This document shows, piece by piece, positions 25,901 to 37,900 of a DNA stretch of 64,000 bases. The DNA is taken from the NCBI GenBank assembly GCA_008711295.1, contig VUYV01000008.1:3067144-3131143 (forward strand), written 5' to 3'. The notes beneath the pieces were generated by a model. It worked only from the letters and a program-made list of their open reading frames with translations, did not search any database and was not told the origin of the DNA. Position numbers and translations under genes: made by a program. The number at the start of each line of letters is the position of its first letter. The first letter of the stretch is position 1. This DNA is from Anarhynchus alexandrinus. Its lineage: Eukaryota > Chordata > Aves > Charadriiformes > Charadriidae.

Positions 25901-28900
25901 TCATTGGGGAGGTCATCTCCTTGGAACAATTAAAACCAGAATGATTGTTAAGAATTCAAGAGCCAAGGCTATTCTGTTTGTGGATACATACAAAAATACA
26001 GTCCTCTCTGATCTTCTGAAATTAGGAAGTCTTCTTCAGCATTCTAACCCAGCATTCCAGATTTTTGTGCATCCTAGCCAAGAGAATCTTACATTTTGTA
26101 TTATTCATAAAAACTGTTACAACATATCTTAAAGTGTAAAGGAAGCTATCTTTTTTTCTTTTAATAGACTGCAAAGTCATTTATTATTAATTACGGACAA
26201 AAATGATGTAATTTAAATCAGAATCTGTGATCCCCCCCAGTTTGGTTCAGCGTTCCAGTTCAGTCCTCTCTTGACAAGGATTCAGCACATGTTACAAATA
26301 ATCAAATAGTCGTAGTGTCTTTCTACTTGCTGTTCCCTTATTAGAAAAGATGCTCAGGTGCAGTTACACAGAGCATCCGTTTCATGTCTGCTGTGTTGCA
26401 ACTGTAAAAATTGGCTTCTTACCTTAACATGGTAGTCAATGAACCTCACAGGAATAGTAGAAAACTTATAAAATAATTTCTCTGAAAATAGCAGTTGATT
26501 TATTAAGAGTGGAAAAATCTCATTTTGATACGAGTAACAACTGTTTAATTGTCCCAGAGCAGTGAGTTGGTCATTTGTATTGTCTGTTTATTGGTTTTTA
26601 TTCTCTCCTATATTATTGTCATTTATTTATTCTTTATTTCCAAGGACTCTGGCAGTTATAAAACATATATAACCTTCTCTCTAAAATATAAAACATATAT
26701 AACCTCCTCCCTAAAAGCCATCCAAAACACATGACAGGAAGTTTATTTTCCCTAGAAGCACGCAAATGTTTGAAATTAATGCATCAGTGGAAATCCCGTG
26801 CTTTCGTGTGCGTAACCTGCCACTTAGAATCTCTTGACTGAATCTAGGTCAGATTATCTATGAACTTAATATTGCCAACAAAGGTACCCATGGCAAGTGA
26901 GTTAAGGGAAATGTATTAGAGAAAGTTATGATTAGGGGGGAGGCGATGTGAGTTTTAAATTGTAGGGTAAAAAATATTTCTGTTTTTGTAATCTCAAAAT
27001 ATGATCCTACTCTCATTGAAAGCAGCAGCAATTCACTTGTCAACTTGAGTGAAAGTATGCTTAACCTTCTTGTTTTCACCTCGTGAACCTGCTAGGGGAA
27101 TCCTGGCTTTCTGATGTGACCACTGAAGTATCTAAATTACATTATTTGTGTCTGAAGTTTTCTGGTTTACATTCTGAAATAATGCTTTCAGCTTCTTTAG
27201 CACATTTCAAATCCAAGTGACCCCAAGTGCTTTACAGACTATCATGAGGATGTATTAAAAAAGATCACCTCACCTGTCAGAGAAATGCACCTCTCAAAGA
27301 AATAATACACAAGCCACTTAGCAGCATCCACTCATAGTTTTAGCACATTTGAATAGGAAGTAAGAAATAATATTGTAGTCAATTGACTGCAGAAGGAGTT
27401 ACAGGAGGCTGGGTATAATTACTGGAATTTGGCCGTAGTGCCAAAACTGACGTTTGGTTTTCGCTTGCACTGTTTGTTATTGATCCCATGTGATGTAAAA
27501 TGCCAGCATTGCCAGCACTGAAACTGATTTTAATATATAGGTCAAGGTCAAACAAAGACTGGCTGTATGTGACAATATATGTGATGCTGATTTGGTCATT
27601 TTGCTTTCTGATTAGTTCTTTTTTTCAGATATGTATTTAGGTTTTCTTCAAATATCAGGAGTTATCTTTTTTTTTCTCTTGCCTTGAACTTCCTTGCAGA
27701 GTGCAAATATGAGCAGCAGATGCAAAGTATTTTAATTTTCTATTACTATTATATTCTTATTACACAGGACAGTCTAGAGCAGCCATGATACCTCCGAAAC
27801 AGCCAAGGCAACCCAAGGGAGCTCTGGATGATGCCATTGCCTTTGGAGGACTAGTTGATCAGGAGACAATGAACAACTTACAGCCAACACCACCTCCACT
27901 GCCAAAGAAAACAATTTTGAGAGCTAACACAGAGCCGACTCCCAGAGATCTCCAGAAGCAGGCTCTGGAGAACAACTTGTGCATTGTGGCCAATCCCACC
28001 TATGATATTGACACCAACTGGGAAGCAAGCAGCGCCTGCTCTTCAGTCAGCCTGGAGCTCAAGGTACTGGACAACGAGTCAGGGGATTCCTTGGACAGGC
28101 CTACAGAAAAACTAAGGGCAACCACCTCAGCAACTAACAGTGTTTCCAGCCTAACCACTATCAGTATTAAGGACCGGTGTTCCAATAGCATGGAGTCTCT
28201 AACAGGGAGACGCATCTCGCAGACTAAGCAGGGCAAAGGTGTCCAGAAGCCACAAAGGCAAGCACTTTACCGAGGAATTGAAAACCGAGAAGAGGTGGTA
28301 GGTAAAATCCGAAGCCTTCACACTGATTCACTGAAGAAGCTGGCACTTAAATGTGAAGACTTGTTCATGGCCGGACAAAAAGACCAGTTGCGCTTCGGGG
28401 TAGACAGCTGGTCGGATTTCAGGCTAACCAGTGACAAGCCATGCTGCGAGGCAGGGGATGCAGTTTACTACCCAGCTTCTTATGCAAAAGATCCTCTCAA
28501 CAATTACGCAGTCAAGGTAAGTGGGGCTTGAAAACCGGTAACCCTAGACATCAGTGACAAAATGTAACAGCAATAACTATAATCTGCAACACACCCAGTA
28601 GTGACAGGTCCTACAAATGTAAGTGCAGCAGCACTGTGTGAGAAGTAAGATTCCCAAGATAAAGGCTCTTCCTTCTATCAAGAACCTCATGTGGCATTGG
28701 TATCTGCTGTTTGTTTCATCTGTTTTTACTGCAGCTCCAAAATTATTAAAACAACTCAGTCTATACCATGGTCATTACTTAATGAAATACTGAAGAAAAA
28801 GATGTATTATTTTAACATGTGTCGGCAGTTTTATGGAAACTTGCGATAACAAAATCCTTAGGTTCATCTGCATGCAGATGATACTAAATCATTGCTCTTA

Positions 28901-31900
28901 GTTAGGAAAGATTTCAAAGTTTTTCGTGTTCAGAGCCATGTAAATTTTAAGTGTAAATTCTAGGCTAATATATCTTTATGTTCCCATACAAGATCTTATA
29001 TTTTCACCAGCGTTCATTACCAGCCTTTCAAAACTCTGTCTAGCCATCCCTGTTGCCTTACAAGCTATACTAAAAAAAAAAAAATTGAACTTGTTAGTGT
29101 TTGTTTTGTGGCCTTTTACTAAACAATTGATTTGTGTCTAGTTTATTCTCTAGCTAACACATAAAAGAAATAAGATTTACTAGATTTACTGCTAATACAT
29201 TAATGAATAGTTGACAGCTATCTCACTAGATGTTACTTTACAGACTTTTATATAGGTAATTCTTTCTGAGTGCTGTATCTCTACAGTTCTCAATGCTTAT
29301 CTGGTAGGATGATAGTGAGAAAGACAGCTGAGACTCATAGATCTGTCAGGCTTCCTGTGTGACCTTGAGCAAATCATTGAACTTCTGACTCCTCCTTGTT
29401 GAAACAGATAAAACATTTATTACTGAACACAGGCGTATGAGGCCTAATCAATTATTTGTTATAGAGCATGTTGACTTTCTCAGAAGGGTGGTGCTTTACA
29501 GTAACAAAATGTTGTTGCCACTCCTGCATGATTGTTTACAAGAAAGATATGAAAAAATAAAAGGTAAATTTCCCCTCTTCATTGTTTTCTTTTTGAAAAT
29601 AACCAGCTCTCATTCCTCCTATCATTATTCCTAATCCTCCAAGGTAAGATTGGTGCAACTGATATGTTCGTCTGATTCTTGAAAAGGCCTCTTTTTAAGA
29701 CAGATTTGTGGGCATAAGCATTTATATTTCTTTAGTTATCAAGGACCTCTTTTTGAAAAGATGTGAAATAAAATATGGATGTCTTGTGGATGCCACGTCC
29801 AGTGGTACAAAACAGCCGAGAACCAGACCATTAATATATCTGGCAATCTACTCTGGTTGCAAAATCAACAGTCTGGCATTACTCAGTTTGAGACTTTTTG
29901 ATTTTAATACAATGATGCAAAAATGGTTGCTTCTAGGACCCAAAGTGGTATTTTTCTATGTAGGCAGATTTGGGTTATCACTAATGTCATTCCTATTTGC
30001 ACAGCATGGATGTGGCCTTAAACTATTCCCTGACAGGCAAGACCTATGTAGTTGTTTTCTTATCTACTGTCCTCCTAAATAGATTTCTCTTGTACAAAGT
30101 CAGTGAGAAGAAAGAACAGCAATGTTAGCATGGTCAAACACGTGCTATTTTTTTTCTCTCATAATTCAGATGTCTTAAAAGTAGTTCTCAGAGTAACAAA
30201 AGTTATTGCAGCGTAACAGGTGTGATAGTCTCGAGAGCGAGTGAAGTATCCACAAAATTCTTGAGCTGGGGGTCACAATGAGCTGTTGTGCTGTTACAAT
30301 GAGAGGAAAAGTTACTCTTGAAAATACCCTCCCTAGCACTTAATGTCACATAGAAACATATTCTCACTACACATATTCTCTGATTTCTTTATAAGCCAAG
30401 CTGGACCAGCACACGGGACTACTACTGTCTTTTCATTTTCTCTTTCACCTATCTTAAGTATTATGCATTCAGCTAAGCTGGGTTCTCTTCAATTGTGTGT
30501 ATCTTTGGTGCATATTTTTATTACTGCATTCTTCATGCTAATATGTTGAATTATATAGCATTGCTTAACTTGTGATTACTGGATTTCTTTCCCCCTAAAA
30601 TCATTTACAGTAAATTTCAACTTTGTCTTAACATCTGCCCCAAGTTGATTTTTGACTTATAAGTCATCAGTCCAGGATCAGATTTGTACAAAGTCTTGTA
30701 ACAACAGATTGCTCTTACATTATGCAGAGATTTGGGGAATTTAGCTTTAACAAATATACCAGTTCTACTACCATGAGTATTTTTTGCGTAAGCCAAATTA
30801 CATAATCATCTACCTCCAACAAATAAGCTATGTATTCCTCCATTTTAAATCCCTTGTCCCCAAAACAGGATGGCAAAAAAAGTGAGATTAGAATTACTGG
30901 TGTGCTTAGTGAATCCAAAATATAGTCTTCCTGTTATTTTTGATCAGGTCTTAGAAATACACTTTGAAAGTGTATATGGAGCCAAATCTTCAGACAGTGT
31001 AAATCTATGTAGCTCTTGAGTTTTGCAGAACTACCCAAGCAACAGTGGCTAACAATTAAGATGCTTCTCAAGTTCTATGATGTTAATTAGATTTGAGAAA
31101 AAATGCGATAATGGAATTTTTTAATTATTCTCTCTGTAAAAACCAAGAGATTCACCCCCAAAGAGTGTTAAGTCCTAATGCATAACTCAAAATTACGTTT
31201 TAATATTGTATCTCCAAAAGGAGAATTACAAAAGCCCTGTTAAAAATTAAGCTTTAACCATTTCATTACTGCTGAATTAAATTTAGAAGAATGAACCTTT
31301 TGTGCAGATGAATGTACCAGTGCACCTTTACATTCTGGTGGTATTACCAGCAAAAGATGATCTGATAAATTTGGTGGAGAACGAGCAAAACTTGTTCTGT
31401 TGGTGTGGATATTAGAGGAAACATTGTTTATCGGGGTGTGTTGTTTCAAAGCATTGTATTATCCTTGTTGCTTCACTCTCACCTAATCTCCTAGTAAACA
31501 TCCTGTGCAAAAAAGTTGCAGGAAGCCATGTGGAAATTATCTTGACAGAAACATTATAAATAAAAACAATAAATAAGGCATGATTGGAAAACTAGTTTTC
31601 CAAATGGAAAAAATAGAAGTTCCCTTACAAGAAAGTTTTCCATAAGTCCCCAAGGTATTTTTCCTTCACTAACTGCAGTACCTAAGTAGTTGGCACATCT
31701 GGGACAATATGGATAAACATTCCCTGAAACCACAGTCTTATCAGTAATCCCAAATATGTAGTGGAAAGGTTACACTAAAGTAAAAGCAGCAGAGAGCACC
31801 ACCTTTTTGTACAAAGTCGACTGGGTGAGTATCCCTGTACAGACTGAATAAGGCAGTGATATGACAGGGATCTTTTTTATTAAAAAAAGTGATGACTCAG

Positions 31901-34900
31901 AATGAATAATACTTAGACAAGAATAATTACTGTGTCAGTGACGTAAACTACTTCCACTTTCAGTATTAAACTCTCAAGGAAATTACTGTACAATATCATA
32001 AATGAACACAAAGAAATCATGATTCAGAGTCCACGTGGAACAATACAGGCATAAAAAACCAGGAGGGTTATGGCCTGCAGCATGTGTGTTCTGGCCACAG
32101 GTATGTGTTGCAATGCAGTTCTGGTAGGATGACAGGAATTGCAAAGGTGCAAACAGCTCAAAAGGAGCAGTTAGAATTTATTGCTTTGATTGCTACAGGG
32201 CAGCAGAAGCTCTTCTAGCAGTAAAACCTTAGGAGTTCTGATAAGGTTCCTGTCCCAAGTATAAAGTAGAGCAATGCCAAAGTAAGCAGTATTGGTTTGA
32301 ATTACAGTTTCCTAGTTGCAGCTGACAACTATTTTCTAGTTATGTTTAGTTTGTCACAGTGTGCTAAGGTATTTTTTTTGGTAATTCAGTTTCCTAGTGG
32401 AGCTTCTTGGCAGAAGTGTTATTAAAGGTCATCCCAGAACATCATGCTTCAGATCAAAATAAAGCTGTGTACATACGTAAACTTTTAGCCCATTCAGAGT
32501 TCAGTCAGAGCAGCGTAGAATTCTGTATTTTGGCACATTGTTAAAAAGTCAAAGCTTTATTCCAAGGCCAGATCAAGAAAATGAGGTCAATCAGAGATCA
32601 AACTGGCCTCCTTGGAAAACAAGGTTGTGCCAAGAACAAGCTATCAATTAGGGATTAGCAAGCTTTCATTCTACACGAATTTCATTTGCAGTTGTCCCTC
32701 TGTGCAGTACAACAAAGTAGCACAGATGGTGCAGTCTTTGTGATCTTCTGTGTTTCTCATTTTCAGGACTTGTAAATTCATTTCCCACAATATTCATCTT
32801 ACTTTAAGTTCACTGACGCCCTGTAAAATGCATAGGACAGAGTGGAAATGAGATTCCCTGCTGGTAAAGTGGAAGTCAGCTGATGGCACAGTAGGCTACT
32901 GGACCCATAAAAGAAAAATAAAAGCTAATGCAAAACAGTTTTTAGAAGCTCTGAAACATTAAAATCTTGCTTCTTCGGGGGGGGGCATTGAAACGGCAGG
33001 ATATAAAGAACCCTGTCCTGTCCCTATATATAGACATAATGGAAGTTTAGTTCATATGGATGCACTACAGAAAATATACATCATGACAGTGCATTCCAGT
33101 GAAAAGGAAGATGGATACTTTCCGTTTGTTCCTACTCGTATCTCTCCTTTTTTCTTATTGCGTTCTTGCATCACATGGAAGGGCTTTTTACCAACATTGC
33201 TTCATGTTTTGAACAGCCAGCTCTTTATCAGCTTTAGAAATAAGGCTTGCCAAGCCCTTATCAACACCTTCCTTTCAGCTATTATCACATACCAGATCTT
33301 CATAGCTTAGCTCATTGTGTTTCATTAAAGCAAATGGTAAATGACTGATTGATCCTACTTTCTGTTGGTGTTTTAGTCAAGGTATTTTCACCTTTTTCTT
33401 TTCCTGTGCCCAAAAATAAGAATTCAACATCCTATATATGTAAAAGGCAACAGAATTTCCATATTTTTTTAGGGTAGATGGCTGGAACAGACAAAAGCTT
33501 TAAAAATCATGCAAAGAAAACTGGGGCCATATATTTACTTGCAGTTTTGACATAGCATTAACTGTCACAAACAGAAAAGAAGCTCTGTAACCACTCCTTT
33601 GGCAATTCATCACAAGCAGTCTAAAACACTTGCTAATGAGGCCATCAAATTTCACAATTTGTTTCCTAAATATTTTTAAATGTAAATATAGAGTTTGGAT
33701 GCATAACTTACTATAACTCAAACCATTTTGAAAATTTTGAATCTTGGTCAGTCAGATAATAGTTTTAGGTGATAATAGAGTTAATCCAATACAAAATGCT
33801 AGGGTGTGCATCATTAGTATTAAACACTAGCATTCACTACTCTGTTGCAACATGGTAATATAAAGTAGAGTTCTGAGTAGAAGCTGCAACTCAGAAAATG
33901 ATAAAACAGTACAAGAAATTTATCAGTAAATAAAATTTGCATTCTATAAACTGTCTTTGAACAGATCAATAACAAAACTTTGTCTCCACTGCTTTCAGTA
34001 CATTTTCCCCATTCTAATAAGATATTGGTAAATCAGAATCTGAACTCTGCAACCTAAACCTCCAGGACTTCTCTGGACTCATGCAGCTGTATTTCACAGC
34101 AAAAGTCTGAAGAGTAGCCAGATGCTCACAGGAACATCAGATTACTGCAGGTCTGTGCTTTAGAAACTGTTTTATGAATTCAGACAGAATTCAGATTTGT
34201 CCTCATATTCCAGTTTTTGGGTGCTGCTTCTAGACAGCCTAGCTTTCCATTCCCCTTGTCATTTACAAAGTATCTAGTGTACAAATTTTAGTGTTTGTAT
34301 GGTCAGCAATTTAATCAGCCTTAAATAACCCAGCTGCCTCTTCCACTTCTCAATTCATGTTGTTTGTAAACAAAAAGCAAGAAGCAGAAAATACATCTCT
34401 AATCAGGTCTCAGCTCTCTTGTCTTTGTAGATATTGCATGCATGTTCATGTACCCAGATACTTCCCTGCATTAAACAAGAGAAGTAAAAGTGTCCAAAAG
34501 CCATCACTATTGGGCATTTGTGGCATTAGAGACTTGTTTTTTTCTTTATTGGTTATGTTCTTTAACTGCAGAATAAGGGTGTAAAACTTTTCATTAATGC
34601 AGTCATTTTAGTATTGATTTCAATCATTATATCAACAAAACAGACATTAAAGACTAAATAGTATTAAGAGAGGAGTTTGAAACAAAAACTCATATTTTAT
34701 AAGAACTGACATTGGGGAAAGTTTGGCTTTGCTATGGATTCAGACTTTAGAGTGGACACTGCTCCGAAGGTTTTCATGAACCACAGTAACAATGGAGTTA
34801 ATAATGTGACTTGTTCACCCTGGAAAGTGTTACAAGGATAGAATCATAGAATGGTTTAGGTTGGAAGGGACCTTAAAGATCATCTAGTTCCAACCCCCCT

Positions 34901-37900
34901 GCCATGGGCAGGGACAAAACATCATTACCTATAAAGCTCTGTTCTGCTTGATGCTGGAGAGGTCTTAACTGGAATACTGTATTCATTATAGGGTACCACT
35001 CTTCAGAAAGCTGTAATAAATTGGGAGAAACCAGAAAAAAAGCAACAGGAATCAGAGGATTAGGAACAAAGATAGGAGGAATGAGAGCTGGTTATTTTCA
35101 AAAAGAAAACAGTGAGGATGGGAAATTTACATTTTCCCAAGTGTAAAGGTGTAATGTTAAAGGATGGGAATCAATAATTTTTAATGTCAGCTAGGAGAAG
35201 GGCTATCAGTTCAATTTGAAGTAAAATAGATTTAGGATTGTATAGCAGGAAGAAAGAGAAAGGAGAAGACAGAGGAGGATGATTCTCTTACGGGGTGTTT
35301 TTAGTAGGTTGGAAAGGCATTTCTTAGGAATGGCAACAGATCAGATCTGCCTTGCAGGCCAATTCTGCCAGCTCAGAGGAAAAGGGAACAGGTGCAAAGG
35401 CAGTGTATTCTGCCCTAAAGGCTGAACGCCTTTTGGAGCAGATGTGCATGGCCAGTCATTTCTAAATTAGAAGGAAGCATTACCACATCCACAGAGGCCT
35501 ATGAAAGCGTGCTTTTGTACTATCACAATTCTAGGATTGGCAATATTTTCTAGAATAAGTGAACCAAAGCTGATTTTGAGAGGTGCAAAGGCTATCTTCT
35601 ATTATTTTAACTGAAATCCCAGTAATAAATTTGAGAGTCCTTTTCTGCAGTAAGTAGGAAAAAGAGGCTAGCAATAAGTCTTGATTCCTTTGCCTTTCTT
35701 TTCTATGGCAAGGAGAAGTCCTCCTTTTCAAAAATGTTTAAAAAGGCCTTGTATTCCCCAAACTCAGAAGTATGAATTGTTTTAGGAGCAAATACTCTGT
35801 GGATTATATATTCCTAACAGAATATCATTTTTAGCTGGCAGGTGGCATTAGAAATCCTCTGTGGGTAACATGAAACATAGTGCAATAGCTAAGGGCAAGT
35901 GCTTTTTTGCACTCTTCTTATCAGCAAGTAAGCTTGACCTTACAATTAAACTCAGAATGTGTTTATATTTTGGATTAGGTCAGTTAAGTATTTTTAAAAA
36001 CTAAAGGCTGGATTACAACACACTGAACCTTTTCTGCAGTTGGAATTGATTATCCCCATGGCTGGCTGTACAAGAAAAAGGCCATGGACTTGAAGGACAT
36101 AGTAGACAAAACTGTTCTCGTTTTCCTTCATAGCTATTCTCCCAATCAGATTTGATATACGCTGGTAAGGTCTACGCAACCCTTTTCTACTTCTGTCTTC
36201 TGTGCAGTATTAAGTATTTAATAAATCCAGGGACTTCAGTCTCCAAAACAATCAGCTGACATTTTCTTTTCATATGTAATTCAAAGGTTAATGCTGTATT
36301 TATACTTTATTTGTTTAAACTTTTGTAACCCTTGAGAGAAGGAGGGGGGACTTTCCATTGATAACTCACTTCACCTCTAACAGTATAAAATACATTTGAA
36401 AATTTAAATTGGCAAGAGCCACTGTACAAAGATAACTCCCAACATTTCCAGAAAATTATGACTTCCGTCTCTTAAATAAAATTGACTAGAAAAAGTATTT
36501 TTCAAATTTGTTTTGTTTGTGCATGGCAGTTATAAATGGGCAGTTTAAGCTATAGTGCACATAATATGCAGGGAAATTTAAATGTGTGTGAAGTATGGAA
36601 ATACAGTATCAAAGACGGGAGGACAAACAAAATACTGTTACTACTCATGTCTACTTTCATATGATTATGTGACAAGGTACTTTTCTGATCAACAAGCATA
36701 AAAGACTAAATCTCCCATTAAACTATATGTAACTTACCCTACGTAAGTTCCTGAGAAGGGGAAAAACAAGAAATGGGGAGAAAAGTCACCTTATGCTTAT
36801 GTTTAGGGCTAGTATGAGATCTGGCACCTTGGTGGTTGTGACTGTGTAGAACTAGTGCTGACTTTTACTAACCTTAGTTATCTGGCTTTCCTTGGCTTCT
36901 AGAGATAAGCGAAGGGAAGCTGTAACGGCATCTGAAGAGAGATGTCTTCCTATTTTCTCTTCCTCTGAGCGTTGAGACCTGTTGGTGCATTATACCAACT
37001 GAGTACTTGGGCTCTAACCTTGTAAAGATTAAAACATACATTTAACCTTACACACTTTGAACGATCTCATTGAAGTCAGTAGAACTAAGGTTAATATGCA
37101 AAAGTCAACACTCCTGAGTCTTTGTAGGGCTGTAATTTTAATCAGTGAATGCCTTGGAATAGAGGCCCTAATAGAGGTTGTGCTGTGACTTGTAAGGGGT
37201 TTGGAGCTGCCAGTTGATATGGCAGTGCAAACAATTAATACGGATAATTATTATGGTGATAATGTATGGGTCAACAAGATATTTCTGGACAGAAATTAAA
37301 TACAGCTATATATGGCAAAATAAAAATATATACTTATCTTGACAAATAATTGAAAACAATTAAGGTATGATGTTCTAATGAGTTTTCATTCATCACCTAA
37401 GCACCTATGGTTGCCAACAGCCCCTGCCATGCACACATACACCCCTCACTGCAGACATGATGTGTTAGCTTGACACAGCTCCAGCTAATAGATTTCAGTT
37501 TCCAGTTACAGTGGGCAAGGAGCATGCATCCAGTCACTTAACTCAGCTGGCAGGTGGTAACTTGTTATGCATGCTAACTCAGTCATGTGCAATTGTTTGA
37601 TCATATCCAGAAATATTCTATGCATGTTTCTTTGCATCTCCTATTGCTATTGATTATTTTTATCTTGTTCAGGCTTCACACAAAGCTGAGAGAAGAACAC
37701 AAAATAAAATGATGTGGATAAACAAGTAACTGTAAAGTAAGCTTCACTGTGCATTTACCATATATCAGCTGCTATTCTGACTAAAAGCACAACCTGCCTG
37801 AACTGTATTTTCCATTGAATAATATAGGCACAGCGAGAGCTGCCTGCACATATCGGTCTGCAGTTGCTTACTGTCCAATGGAAACTGTTCATGTGCCTTA

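Larger units (their letters stand above)
18346..27767 (+). other. PEAK1: PEAK1 intron between coding exons 2 and 3 (9.4 kb)
   Basis: GTAAGT donor and ATTACACAG acceptor. It contains the CR1 fragment at 19992-20159, AT-rich repetitive sequence near 21838-21910, short imperfect repeats near 23639-23690 and a 2 x 30-bp tandem duplication at 26657-26716. Nothing coding is recognised. Confidence 0.85.

Noticed and set aside
29708..30082. 124-codon + strand open frame in the last intron
   Set aside because: No recognisable domain and no sign of splicing into PEAK1; length is plausible by chance in 64 kb.
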